From assembly GCA_002700095.1 (NCBI GenBank), contig PACL01000047.1, positions 1 through 64,000 on the forward strand: a stretch of 64,000 nt of DNA, written 5' to 3'. The position numbers and the translations under genes are program-made. The stretch is from Fulvimarina sp. (GTDB taxonomy: Bacteria > Pseudomonadota > Alphaproteobacteria > Rhizobiales > Rhizobiaceae). The notes under the pieces are model-generated. The model saw only the letters and a list, made by a program, of their open reading frames with translations, had not been told where the DNA came from and ran no database searches. Each line of letters begins with the position of its first letter. The first letter of the stretch is position 1. Below are positions 58,144 to 64,000 of this stretch, piece by piece.

Positions 58144-59340
58144 TTGGCGCCAGAGATTTCCCCGGCCGAGGCGCGACGAATCGCGCTCACCGCCCAGGGC
58201 TTCAACGCCCGGGACCGGAACGGGACCGCGACTCCGGCACGGTTGCGCCGGGCGATCGCGCAGCTCGGCCTCCTCCAGATCGACAGCGTCAACGTCCTCG
58301 TCCGCGCCCATTATCTGCCGCTGTTCTCGCGGCTCGGCGGCTACGATCGCAGTGTCCTCGACCAGATCATGGTCGAGCGTCCGCGGCGCTTCTTCGAATA
58401 TTGGGGCCACGAAGCCTCGCTCCTGCCCGCCGGCTGCCATCCGCTGTTGCGCTGGCGCATGGAGCGCGCCCGTTGCGGCAAGGGGATCTGGCGCCGGCTC
58501 GAGCCCTTTGCCGCCGAGCAGCGCGGGGAAGCCGACGCACTTCTCGCCCGGATTGCCGCAGAGGGCCCCCTGGCGGCTTCCGACGTCGCGGGCGCGGCAA
58601 CCGGCCAGGGCATGTGGGTCTGGAGCGACGCCAAGCATGCCCTCGAATGGCTGTTCTGGGCCGGCCTCGTCGCGGCGGCGCATCGACGCGGCAGTTTCGA
58701 GCGGGTCTACGACCTCCCGGAGCGCGTGCTGCCGAGCGCGGTCCTCGATCTGCCCACCCCGCCGGTCGTCGACGCGCAGCGCGAACTGATCGCCCGGGCG
58801 TCCCGGGCGCTCGGCATCGCGACGGCGGACGACCTGCGCGATTATTACCGGCTGCCCGCCGCCGACGCCGCCCTCCCCATTCGCCAACTCGTCGAGGAGG
58901 GAACGCTCAGACCGGTGCGGGTCCGCGGCTGGCGACAGGACGCCTATCTCCACCGCGACGCGCGGGCCGGTCGCAGGATCGCCGGAGCCGCGCTCATCTC
59001 GCCTTTCGACCCGCTCGTCTGGCATCGCAACCGCACCGAGCGGCTGTTCGACTTCCGCTACCGCCTCGAGATCTACACGCCGCGGCACAAGCGGGAACAC
59101 GGCTACTACGTGCTCCCGTTTCTCCTCGACGGCGCCCTGGTAGCCCGGGTCGATCTGAAGGCCGACCGCCAGGCCGGAACGTTGATCGTGGTCCAGGCCC
59201 ATCTCGAACCGGGCGCACCGCCACACACACTCGAAGCCCTCATCGACGAGCTTCGCCGCATGGCCACCTGGCTGGAGCTGGCGGAACTCGACACCGGTCC
59301 GCTCGGCGTCGACGCGGCGGCAGCGTCGCCGGACGGCTGA
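58144..59340 (+). CDS. YcaQ-like winged-helix DNA glycosylase
   Basis: 398 residues. LRRAIAQLGLLQIDSVNVLV, RAHYLPLFSRLGGYDRSVLD, and RRFFEYWGHEASLLPAGCHP are the family hallmark, with the QIDS motif that holds the catalytic residues of YcaQ/AlkX. WVWSDAKHALEWLFWAGLVA is a winged helix. SPFDPLVWHRNRTERLFDFR and YYVLPFLLDGALVARVDLKA come near the end. These enzymes unhook interstrand cross-links. The start is TTG 58144 with AGGAGA just ahead; no ATG is closer. Confidence 0.87.
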   Translation: MAPEISPAEARRIALTAQGFNARDRNGTATPARLRRAIAQLGLLQIDSVNVLVRAHYLPLFSRLGGYDRSVLDQIMVERPRRFFEYWGHEASLLPAGCHPLLRWRMERARCGKGIWRRLEPFAAEQRGEADALLARIAAEGPLAASDVAGAATGQGMWVWSDAKHALEWLFWAGLVAAAHRRGSFERVYDLPERVLPSAVLDLPTPPVVDAQRELIARASRALGIATADDLRDYYRLPAADAALPIRQLVEEGTLRPVRVRGWRQDAYLHRDARAGRRIAGAALISPFDPLVWHRNRTERLFDFRYRLEIYTPRHKREHGYYVLPFLLDGALVARVDLKADRQAGTLIVVQAHLEPGAPPHTLEALIDELRRMATWLELAELDTGPLGVDAAAASPDG

Positions 59341-59385
59341 CGCCTGCCCTTCATGCCGTCCCATATCCGCTTGCCCAGCGTTTTG

Positions 59386-59652
59386 TCAGTCGGCGCTCGG
59401 CAGCCGCCGCATGGTGAATTCGATCCGGTCGCCCGGCAGCTGCCGCCAGCTCTCGACCTGCGTCCAGTAGGCGGCTTTGGGGTACTTCTCGAACCACTCG
59501 CGCGCCTTCACCCGCGCCTCGCCGCGCTCCAGCGTGAAGGTCTCGCGCACGAAGCTGTCGGTGCCGGAGGCCTGGCCTTGCGACCGATGATCGCGGGTCC
59601 GGCGCAGCTGGCGCTTCAACCCGTCGAGGGGCGGCCTTGCGAGCGGCGACAT
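59386..59652 (-). CDS. Small conserved hypothetical protein
   Basis: 88 residues from MSPLARPPLDGLKRQLRRTR (GGAG 6 bases ahead). It contains GTDSFVRETFTLERGEARVK and AREWFEKYPKAAYWTQVESW, then RLPSAD at the end. Short soluble proteins with this REWFxxYPxAAYxTxVESWR pattern are widespread in Rhizobiales without a known role. It is divergent from hemF. Confidence 0.7.
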   Translation of the reverse strand: MSPLARPPLDGLKRQLRRTRDHRSQGQASGTDSFVRETFTLERGEARVKAREWFEKYPKAAYWTQVESWRQLPGDRIEFTMRRLPSAD

Positions 59653-59819
59653 GGGGACTCCGGTGAAAAGCGGGTTTGTCTCGATCTCGGCCCAAGATAG
59701 TGTGATCTGGACGAAATAACGAATCGGACGGATCAGGGGCACGGGCCCCGCGCTGCGGGTCGGTTGGTGCGGGTGCTGCCAGCCGGCGCGCCGGCCGGCC
59801 GCCGAAAGTCGGCGAGGCC

Positions 59820-60773
59820 TTGAAAGGGCGCTGCCGATCGTCCGGAAGAACGGATAGAGCCGCCACGCAAAGACCTGATCTGCCGACGGGCCTGCCGGAG
59901 GACATCGAGCACAAGAAGGCGATGGCGCGCGCCTGGTTCGAGGCCCTTCGGGACCGGATCTGCGCCGCCTTCGAGGCGCTGGAGGACGAGTTCGGCGAGG
60001 AGATTTCCGCCGAGCCCGGCCGCTTCGAGCGCACCGAGTGGTTCCGCGACGGCGATGGCGGCGGCGGCGTCATGTCGATGATGCGCGGCCGGCTTTTCGA
60101 AAAGGTCGGCGTCCACGTCTCCACCGTCCATGGCGAGTTCTCGCCGGAGTTCCGCCAGCAGATCCCCGGCGCCGAGGACGATCCAACCTTCTGGGCGTCG
60201 GGCATCTCGCTGATCGCCCACCTGCACAATCCCAACGTTCCCGCCGTCCACATGAACCCCCGCATGGTGGTGACCACCCGCCAGTGGTTCGGCGGCGGCG
60301 CCGATCTGACGCCGACGCTGGAGCGCCGCCGCAGGCAGGACGACGCGGATGCGGTCGCCTTCCACCGGGCGCTGAAATTCGTCTGCGACCGGCATCGCCG
60401 GGTTGCCGACTACGAGAAGCTGAAGGAGTGGTGCGACGAGTATTTCTATCTGCCGCATCGCGACGAGTCCCGCGGCGTCGGCGGCATCTTCTATGACTGG
60501 CTGCATTCGGCCGCCGACGCCGGCGGCTGGGACGAGGACTTCGCCTTCACCCGCGACGTCGGCAAGGCGTTCCTCGTGGTCTATCCCCACATCGTCCGGC
60601 AGAACGCCCCCCTGCCCTTCACGCCCGAGGATCGCGAAGAACAGCTGGTCCGTCGGGGCCGCTATGTGGAGTACAACCTGCTCTACGACCGCGGAACACT
60701 GTTCGGGCTGAAGACCGGCGGAAATGTCCAGTCGATCCTGTCTTCCATGCCGCCGATAGTTAAATGGCCGTGA
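59820..60773 (+). CDS. hemF: Oxygen-dependent coproporphyrinogen III oxidase HemF
   Basis: Up to 317 residues. [52 protein letters not shown] and [10 protein letters not shown] are the core of Hem[21 protein letters not shown] and [20 protein letters not shown] complete the active site. It decarboxylates coproporphyrinogen III to protoporphyrinogen IX using O2. The start is uncertain. The family region begins at [20 protein letters not shown], so translation must begin upstream of the first ATG (59922); TTG 59820 is the only start codon seen in frame. Confidence 0.93.
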   Translation: MKGRCRSSGRTDRAATQRPDLPTGLPEDIEHKKAMARAWFEALRDRICAAFEALEDEFGEEISAEPGRFERTEWFRDGDGGGGVMSMMRGRLFEKVGVHVSTVHGEFSPEFRQQIPGAEDDPTFWASGISLIAHLHNPNVPAVHMNPRMVVTTRQWFGGGADLTPTLERRRRQDDADAVAFHRALKFVCDRHRRVADYEKLKEWCDEYFYLPHRDESRGVGGIFYDWLHSAADAGGWDEDFAFTRDVGKAFLVVYPHIVRQNAPLPFTPEDREEQLVRRGRYVEYNLLYDRGTLFGLKTGGNVQSILSSMPPIVKWP

Positions 60774-60875
60774 TTTATCGTCTTCACCGAAATTTTTACC
60801 GCGCCGGTTGAACCACTATATATTTCAGGACGTTTTCCTCCCGTATGAACCAATGAAACAAATTGGGAGGATCTC

Positions 60876-61070
60876 ATGTACGAACTGGATTGCAGCACGG
60901 TGTTTCCGGCTTGCGAGCGCGTCATCCGCGCCGACACCAAGGCCGGCGTCATCCGCCGGGCGATCGCCCAGGCCCAGGCGCTCGGCATCGAGCGGATCAC
61001 GCCGTCCCTGATGGATTCGCTGCGCGAGAAGACCATCGAGCGTCCCGAGTCTGACGCCCGCGCCGCCTGA
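60876..61070 (+). CDS. DUF1059 family small protein
   Basis: 64 residues from MYELDCSTVFPACERVIRAD. ELDCSTVFPxCxxVIR is the DUF1059 opening, and helical LGIERITPSLMDSLREKTIE closes it. GGGAGG lies 6 bases before the ATG. The conserved Cys pair (residues 6 and 13) suggests redox or metal binding. A strong terminator follows, so it is transcribed alone. Confidence 0.82.
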   Translation: MYELDCSTVFPACERVIRADTKAGVIRRAIAQAQALGIERITPSLMDSLREKTIERPESDARAA

Positions 61071-61100
61071 GGCACGCGCCCTTCGAAAACGAACGACCCG

Positions 61101-61138
61101 GCGGCGGCATCCTTGCGGATGCCGCCGCTTTCGTGTTC
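61101..61138 (+). terminator. Rho-independent-like terminator after the DUF1059 gene
   Basis: Stem GCGGCGGCATCC/GGATGCCGCCGC (12 bp, perfect) with loop TTGC, followed by TTTCGTGTTC. It lies 31 bp after the DUF1059 stop. Confidence 0.75.
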
Positions 61139-61264
61139 GGGGCATGTCGGTTACCGGTCAAGCCGACTCCCGCTTCGAGCCTGGCCGGACAGATGCACCA
61201 GCATCGCGCCGGCCGCATCGGGCATCGCCTCGTCTTCCCCGATGGCCGCATTAGTTTCGCGCCG

Positions 61265-61804
61265 ATGATGCCCGGTTCAGGACCCCGCCCGCGACTTCTG
61301 CCCGACCGGGCGTTCCCGCCATACGCCTATCTCCCCGGGCGATTTCCGCATCCACTGCGTCATCGCGAAGGCCACAGCTACGACGCGGAGCCGGACGCGA
61401 CGGTGCGTGTGGATGCGGCGCTGACGTCGGAGGCGTTCCGATGGGGCGTCGATCTCTTCAATTTCGGCTACTATTGGGAAGCTCACGAAGCGTGGGAAGG
61501 CTTGTGGCAGGCTTCTCGCGAGGCACCCGAGCAGCGGAGCTTCCTCCACGCGCTGATCCTCCTCTCAGCCGCTGGCGTCAAGCTGCGGGAGGGAAAGGAC
61601 GTACCTGCCTTACGGCACACCAGACGCGCCGCATGCCTGCTCCGCACGCTTTCAGACCAGCGGAACTTCAAGGCTGCGATCGGCATGCCGCCGGAGGAAC
61701 TCGCCGATCGCGCCGAAGCCGATGCGCTGGCAGGAGCCCGTCTTCACGCCTCCGTATCGCCGATACCGAGGGCTGCGTTTGAATTCACGCTGGTCCCGAA
61801 TTAG
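61265..61804 (+). CDS. DUF309 family protein
   Basis: 179 residues from [40 protein letters not shown] and [20 protein letters not shown] are the DUF309 signature, followed by [20 protein letters not shown]. This family of helical proteins is uncharacterised. The Pro-rich N-terminal 45 residues ([13 protein letters not shown]) are typical of alphaproteobacterial members. ATG 61268 is an equal alternative start. Confidence 0.8.
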   Translation: MMPGSGPRPRLLPDRAFPPYAYLPGRFPHPLRHREGHSYDAEPDATVRVDAALTSEAFRWGVDLFNFGYYWEAHEAWEGLWQASREAPEQRSFLHALILLSAAGVKLREGKDVPALRHTRRAACLLRTLSDQRNFKAAIGMPPEELADRAEADALAGARLHASVSPIPRAAFEFTLVPN

Positions 61805-61905
61805 ATGGAGACGATCGAGCAGACTTGCGTCCTTGCCGCAGCCCGTCAATGGTGCACAGGGCAGGCCACGAGGGTCTGGTCGGAAGGCAGGAAATCGGGA
61901 AACAC

Positions 61906-62118
61906 ATGGCTCAGACAGGCACAGTAAAGTTCTTCAACGCGGACAAGGGGTTCGGCTTCATCACTCCCGACAACGGCGGCAGTGATATCTTCGTCCACGC
62001 TTCGGCTCTTGAACGATCCGGCCTCAGGTCGCTGAACGACGGCGACAAGGTGTCCTTCGACACCGAGCCGGACAATCGCGGCAAGGGGCCGAAGGCGGTC
62101 AACATTCAGATGGCCTGA
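61906..62118 (+). CDS. Cold-shock protein (CspA family)
   Basis: 70 residues from [23 protein letters not shown]1 is [11 protein letters not shown]2 is [10 protein letters not shown], and [10 protein letters not shown] follows, so the single cold-shock domain is complete. It binds single-stranded RNA and DNA as a chaperone. The 100-bp leader upstream is long enough for thermoregulation. A bidirectional terminator follows. Confidence 0.93.
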   Translation: MAQTGTVKFFNADKGFGFITPDNGGSDIFVHASALERSGLRSLNDGDKVSFDTEPDNRGKGPKAVNIQMA

Positions 62119-62127
62119 GCGCCAAAA

Positions 62128-62163
62128 GTGGACCGGGCTGTTCATCTTGGGCACCCGGTCCAC
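62128..62163. terminator. Bidirectional terminator after the cold-shock gene
   Basis: Stem GTGGACCGGG/CCCGGTCCAC (10 bp, perfect) with a 16-base loop. It is flanked by AAAA on the left and CTTTCG on the right, so it can end both the cold-shock transcript and the convergent small-gene transcript. Confidence 0.78.
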
Positions 62164-62179
62164 CTTTCGAACAAGGCGT

Positions 62180-62362
62180 CTACTTCTCTTCGCGGGTCTC
62201 GGCTGCCTTCGCCACCCGGGCGGCCTTGAGGCGCGCCGATTTATCTACGTCCGCTTTGACCCGAGTGGCCTCCAGCTTCTGGGACTTGGTCGTCGTCTTG
62301 TCCTCTCGAAGCTGCTTGAAATGCTTATCGGCGCTCGTCCGGGCATCTGAGTCGCTGCTCAT
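62180..62362 (-). CDS. Small charged hypothetical protein
   Basis: 60 residues, Lys/Ala/Thr-rich (FKQLREDKTTTKSQKLEATR), probably helical or disordered. Its ATG follows directly on the TAA of the next gene upstream (TAAATG), so the two form an operon. The function is unknown. Confidence 0.55.
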   Translation of the reverse strand: MSSDSDARTSADKHFKQLREDKTTTKSQKLEATRVKADVDKSARLKAARVAKAAETREEK

Positions 62363-62527
62363 TTATTCGCGTTCCTGATGGGGACCGTCTTGATCGCTCG
62401 CCTGGGGGCTGGACGCTCCATCGTCTTCCTTCTTCGCGATCTTGGCGTCCAGTTTCGCGGCCTTCTTCGCGGCCTTGGCTTTGTCGCGTTCCTGACGCTC
62501 CATGTTGAAGTTCGGCTTTCTGGCCAT
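62363..62527 (-). CDS. Small basic helical protein
   Basis: 54 residues from MARKPNFNMERQERDKAKAA, followed by KKAAKLDAKIAKKED and an acidic tail. Similar short Lys/Ala-rich proteins with the NFxxERxxRxKAKxxKK pattern are known in Rhizobiales without a role. The gene is operonic with the previous one. Confidence 0.6.
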   Translation of the reverse strand: MARKPNFNMERQERDKAKAAKKAAKLDAKIAKKEDDGASSPQASDQDGPHQERE

Positions 62528-62574
62528 TCTGTCTCCTGAGGTGTTGCGGCCCCTGTTCTTGGCAGGGGGCCAGA

Positions 62575-62720
62575 GCATGATCGGCGAAAAGGGGAACGGT
62601 GTCCGGGAGAAATCATGCAGCAAGAAGAGGATGGAGCGGGATGTCGATCGAAGCTGATCTCATCCCGCCCTGGAGCATGATCCCGAAAGGTGGCTTGCCG
62701 GCTTTCGGAAAAGAGCATGC
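62575..62720. repeat. Two copies of a rhizobial intergenic palindromic element
   Basis: Copy 1 (62575-62618) begins GCATGATCGGCGAAAAGGGG and ends AATCATGC. Copy 2 (62675-62720) begins GCATGATCCCGAAAGGTGGC and ends CGGAAAAGAGCATGC. Both follow the form GCATGATCCCGAAAAGTGGG...CGGAAAAGATCATGC that recurs in Hyphomicrobiales genomes. Each can fold as a hairpin. Confidence 0.7.
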
Positions 62721-62832
62721 GGAACAAAGATCCTGAGCGGTGTGGCGATTCGAAGAAAGGCCATCCCAGTCGAGCGAACCGGCGACGGTTCAGCCAGCGG
62801 CCCCCTCAACGCTTGGCCTGCCGGATGGAGCC

Positions 62833-63015
62833 TCATCGCTGGGTTTTCAGATAGTCCTTCCCCGCACGCGTCGGATACCATTTCGAGTCGCGGCGTTCGA
62901 TGAAGCCGAGCTTGGTAAGATCCGGAATCAGGCCGGTGTTTGGGTGATCCGCGGGTTCGCGGATGAGTCTGGTCAGCAGCGACCGACTTTCGGCCGTCAT
63001 ACGCGCCAAAGCCAT
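62833..63015 (-). CDS. Small winged-helix-like protein
   Basis: 60 residues from [20 protein letters not shown], with AAGGA 8 bases ahead. It continues [20 protein letters not shown] and ends GKDYLKTQR, a small helix-turn-helix with a beta wing. It stands alone. Its size and composition fit a minor DNA-binding or toxin-antitoxin-like regulator, but no partner is adjacent. Confidence 0.6.
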   Translation of the reverse strand: MALARMTAESRSLLTRLIREPADHPNTGLIPDLTKLGFIERRDSKWYPTRAGKDYLKTQR

Positions 63016-63380
63016 ATCAATATCCTTTCCGGAAGTGACCGCAGATCGCCCCGCCTTACCGCCGGTGCGACGGAAGCGGCTCGCTTCAGTCCTATTTCTA
63101 TCGCTGAGCGGGGCAGCGTTGGGACGACCGATGCCTGTCAGGGCAGGTCTGCGCGTCGATCGAGGCGGAATGCTCGACGCCAAAAAACAGGCCGGGCCGA
63201 TGCACAGGCTGGACGAACACAGGCTGGATTGCCTGCTCCGGACCATGACAGACATGGTCCGGATCGCTCACCGACGATGGGCCCTGACTTTCGGCTGCGC
63301 GCCGCCGCGACGTTGGCTTTGCACCCGGGAGCTGCCGGGCGGGAGGGGCTCGCAGTTCTCTTCTGAACGAAGCCGGCTTG

Positions 63381-63457
63381 TGGTGCACCCGACAGGATTC
63401 GAACCTGTGACCTTCGCCTTCGGAGGGCGACACTCTATCCAGCTGAGCTACGGGTGC
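63381..63457 (-). tRNA. tRNA-Arg (anticodon CCG)
   Basis: A 77-base cloverleaf on the minus strand. Acceptor GCACCCG pairs with CGGGTGC; D-arm GCTC...GAGT; anticodon stem TCGCC/GGCGA with loop CTCCGAA, giving anticodon CCG; T-arm ACAGG-TTCGAAT-CCTGT; the CCA end is encoded. It reads the CGG codon. Confidence 0.96.
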
Positions 63458-63799
63458 AGTCCGGCGCGAGACGCCGATTTTCCAGCTGCCGATCCCCTAC
63501 CCGATCTGCGGCGCGCCGGCAAGGGAGAGTGAGGCAGAAGGTTCGAGTTTTCGCATCGGCCGGCCCGCGATCCGTTGTTTCGGGTCCGGCGACCGACGGA
63601 TCGAACGGCACCGGGTCGCGAGGCCCACGCCAATCAGGCGGCAAAGCTTCGATCGAGCAATCGATCTCGTCGCGACGCCAGATCCCGAAGAATTCCTGCG
63701 ACGCGACCGGGCGGCATCGCCGATGCCGCCCCTCATTGCACCTGGGACGAAGCCCGCCCCCGGCGCGATTCGGCCTCGGGAGCCGCCAGGCGGTCCGCT
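63458..63799. other. Intergenic region between tRNA-Arg and hppA
   Basis: No gene is supported. A perfect 10-bp hairpin (GGGCGGCATC/GATGCCGCCC, 63709-63731) lies 70 bp downstream of the hppA stop and may end its transcript, although no U-run follows. The tRNA promoter should lie in the part next to 63457. Confidence 0.4.
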
Positions 63800-64000
63800 C
63801 TACTGATGCGCCAGGATCGCCAGGAGCAGCAGCGCCACGATGTTGGTGATCTTGATCGCCGGGTTCACCGCCGGGCCCGCCGTGTCCTTGTAGGGATCGC
63901 CCACCGTGTCGCCCGTGACGGAGGCCTTGTGGGCGTCGGAGCCCTTCATGTGGCGCACGCCCGCCGCGTCGACGAAGCCGTCCTCGAAGGATTTCTTGGC
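63800..64000 (-). CDS. hppA: Membrane H+-translocating pyrophosphatase HppA, C-terminal part
   Basis: Only the last 66 residues are in the window; the gene runs off the right edge. It reads [20 protein letters not shown], then [20 protein letters not shown] and [20 protein letters not shown] before the stop. [22 protein letters not shown] is an invariant part of the pyrophosphate-binding site, followed by the last membrane helix. HppA couples PPi hydrolysis to proton export. Confidence 0.92.
   Translation of the reverse strand, partial: AKKSFEDGFVDAAGVRHMKGSDAHKASVTGDTVGDPYKDTAGPAVNPAIKITNIVALLLLAILAHQ

Overview
The window is GC-rich (about 65%) alphaproteobacterial DNA, most likely Hyphomicrobiales. 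The chromosomal genes fit that group: aerobic hemF, trmL, a YkuD transpeptidase, a PBP1A-type synthase, DUF2336, the DUF1214/DUF1254 pair, a gene-transfer-agent terminase pair, the C-terminus of hppA, and rhizobial intergenic palindromes near 62.6 kb. Assignment is by recognising protein families and motifs by eye; no database was searched.

Region 1 (1-462) holds the 5' part of a minus-strand TIR-like gene that runs off the left edge, plus its upstream DNA. Region 2 (463-43,768) is a complete-looking transposable prophage of the Mu/B3 type. It reads right to left on the minus strand. At the right are a LexA-like C repressor (plus strand), a palindromic operator and Ner. These are followed by small early genes, the MuA transposase (DD35E), the MuB ATPase, small regulators, a DnaA domain-IV protein, DUF3164, GemA, a DNA methyltransferase and a Mor/C-type activator. 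Then come lysis genes, gp25/26/27-like proteins, terminase, DUF935 portal, MuF, the gpI protease, decoration and major capsid proteins. A lambda-like siphovirus tail follows: tube protein, G/GT chaperones with a frameshift, tape measure, NlpC protease and a 2,523-residue tip protein. A D12-class adenine methylase sits at the far left, where Mu keeps mom. A phage-encoded acyl carrier protein lies between the head and tail genes, and MuF carries a C-terminal nuclease-toxin-like domain. One 19-bp element containing a perfect 12-bp palindrome occurs in front of the lysis operon and in front of the protease operon, matching the positions of Mu late promoters Plys and PI.

Region 3 (43,769-45,186) is an AT-richer island. 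It has a trypsin-like serine peptidase gene, then 400 bp of repeats and hairpins that look like an insertion-sequence scar. Without the prophage, the TIR and peptidase genes would be divergent neighbours about 135 bp apart. Region 4 (45,115-47,962) is a broken gene-transfer-agent head cluster: terS, terL and a portal gene cut off after about 237 codons.

Region 5 (48,094-64,000) is ordinary chromosome: a YcgN-like cysteine-cluster protein, a PBP1A-type synthase, DUF1214/DUF1254 proteins, DUF2336, trmL, an L,D-transpeptidase, a YcaQ-like glycosylase, hemF, DUF1059, DUF309, a cold-shock protein, small proteins, tRNA-Arg(CCG), and the C-terminus of the membrane pyrophosphatase HppA at the right edge.
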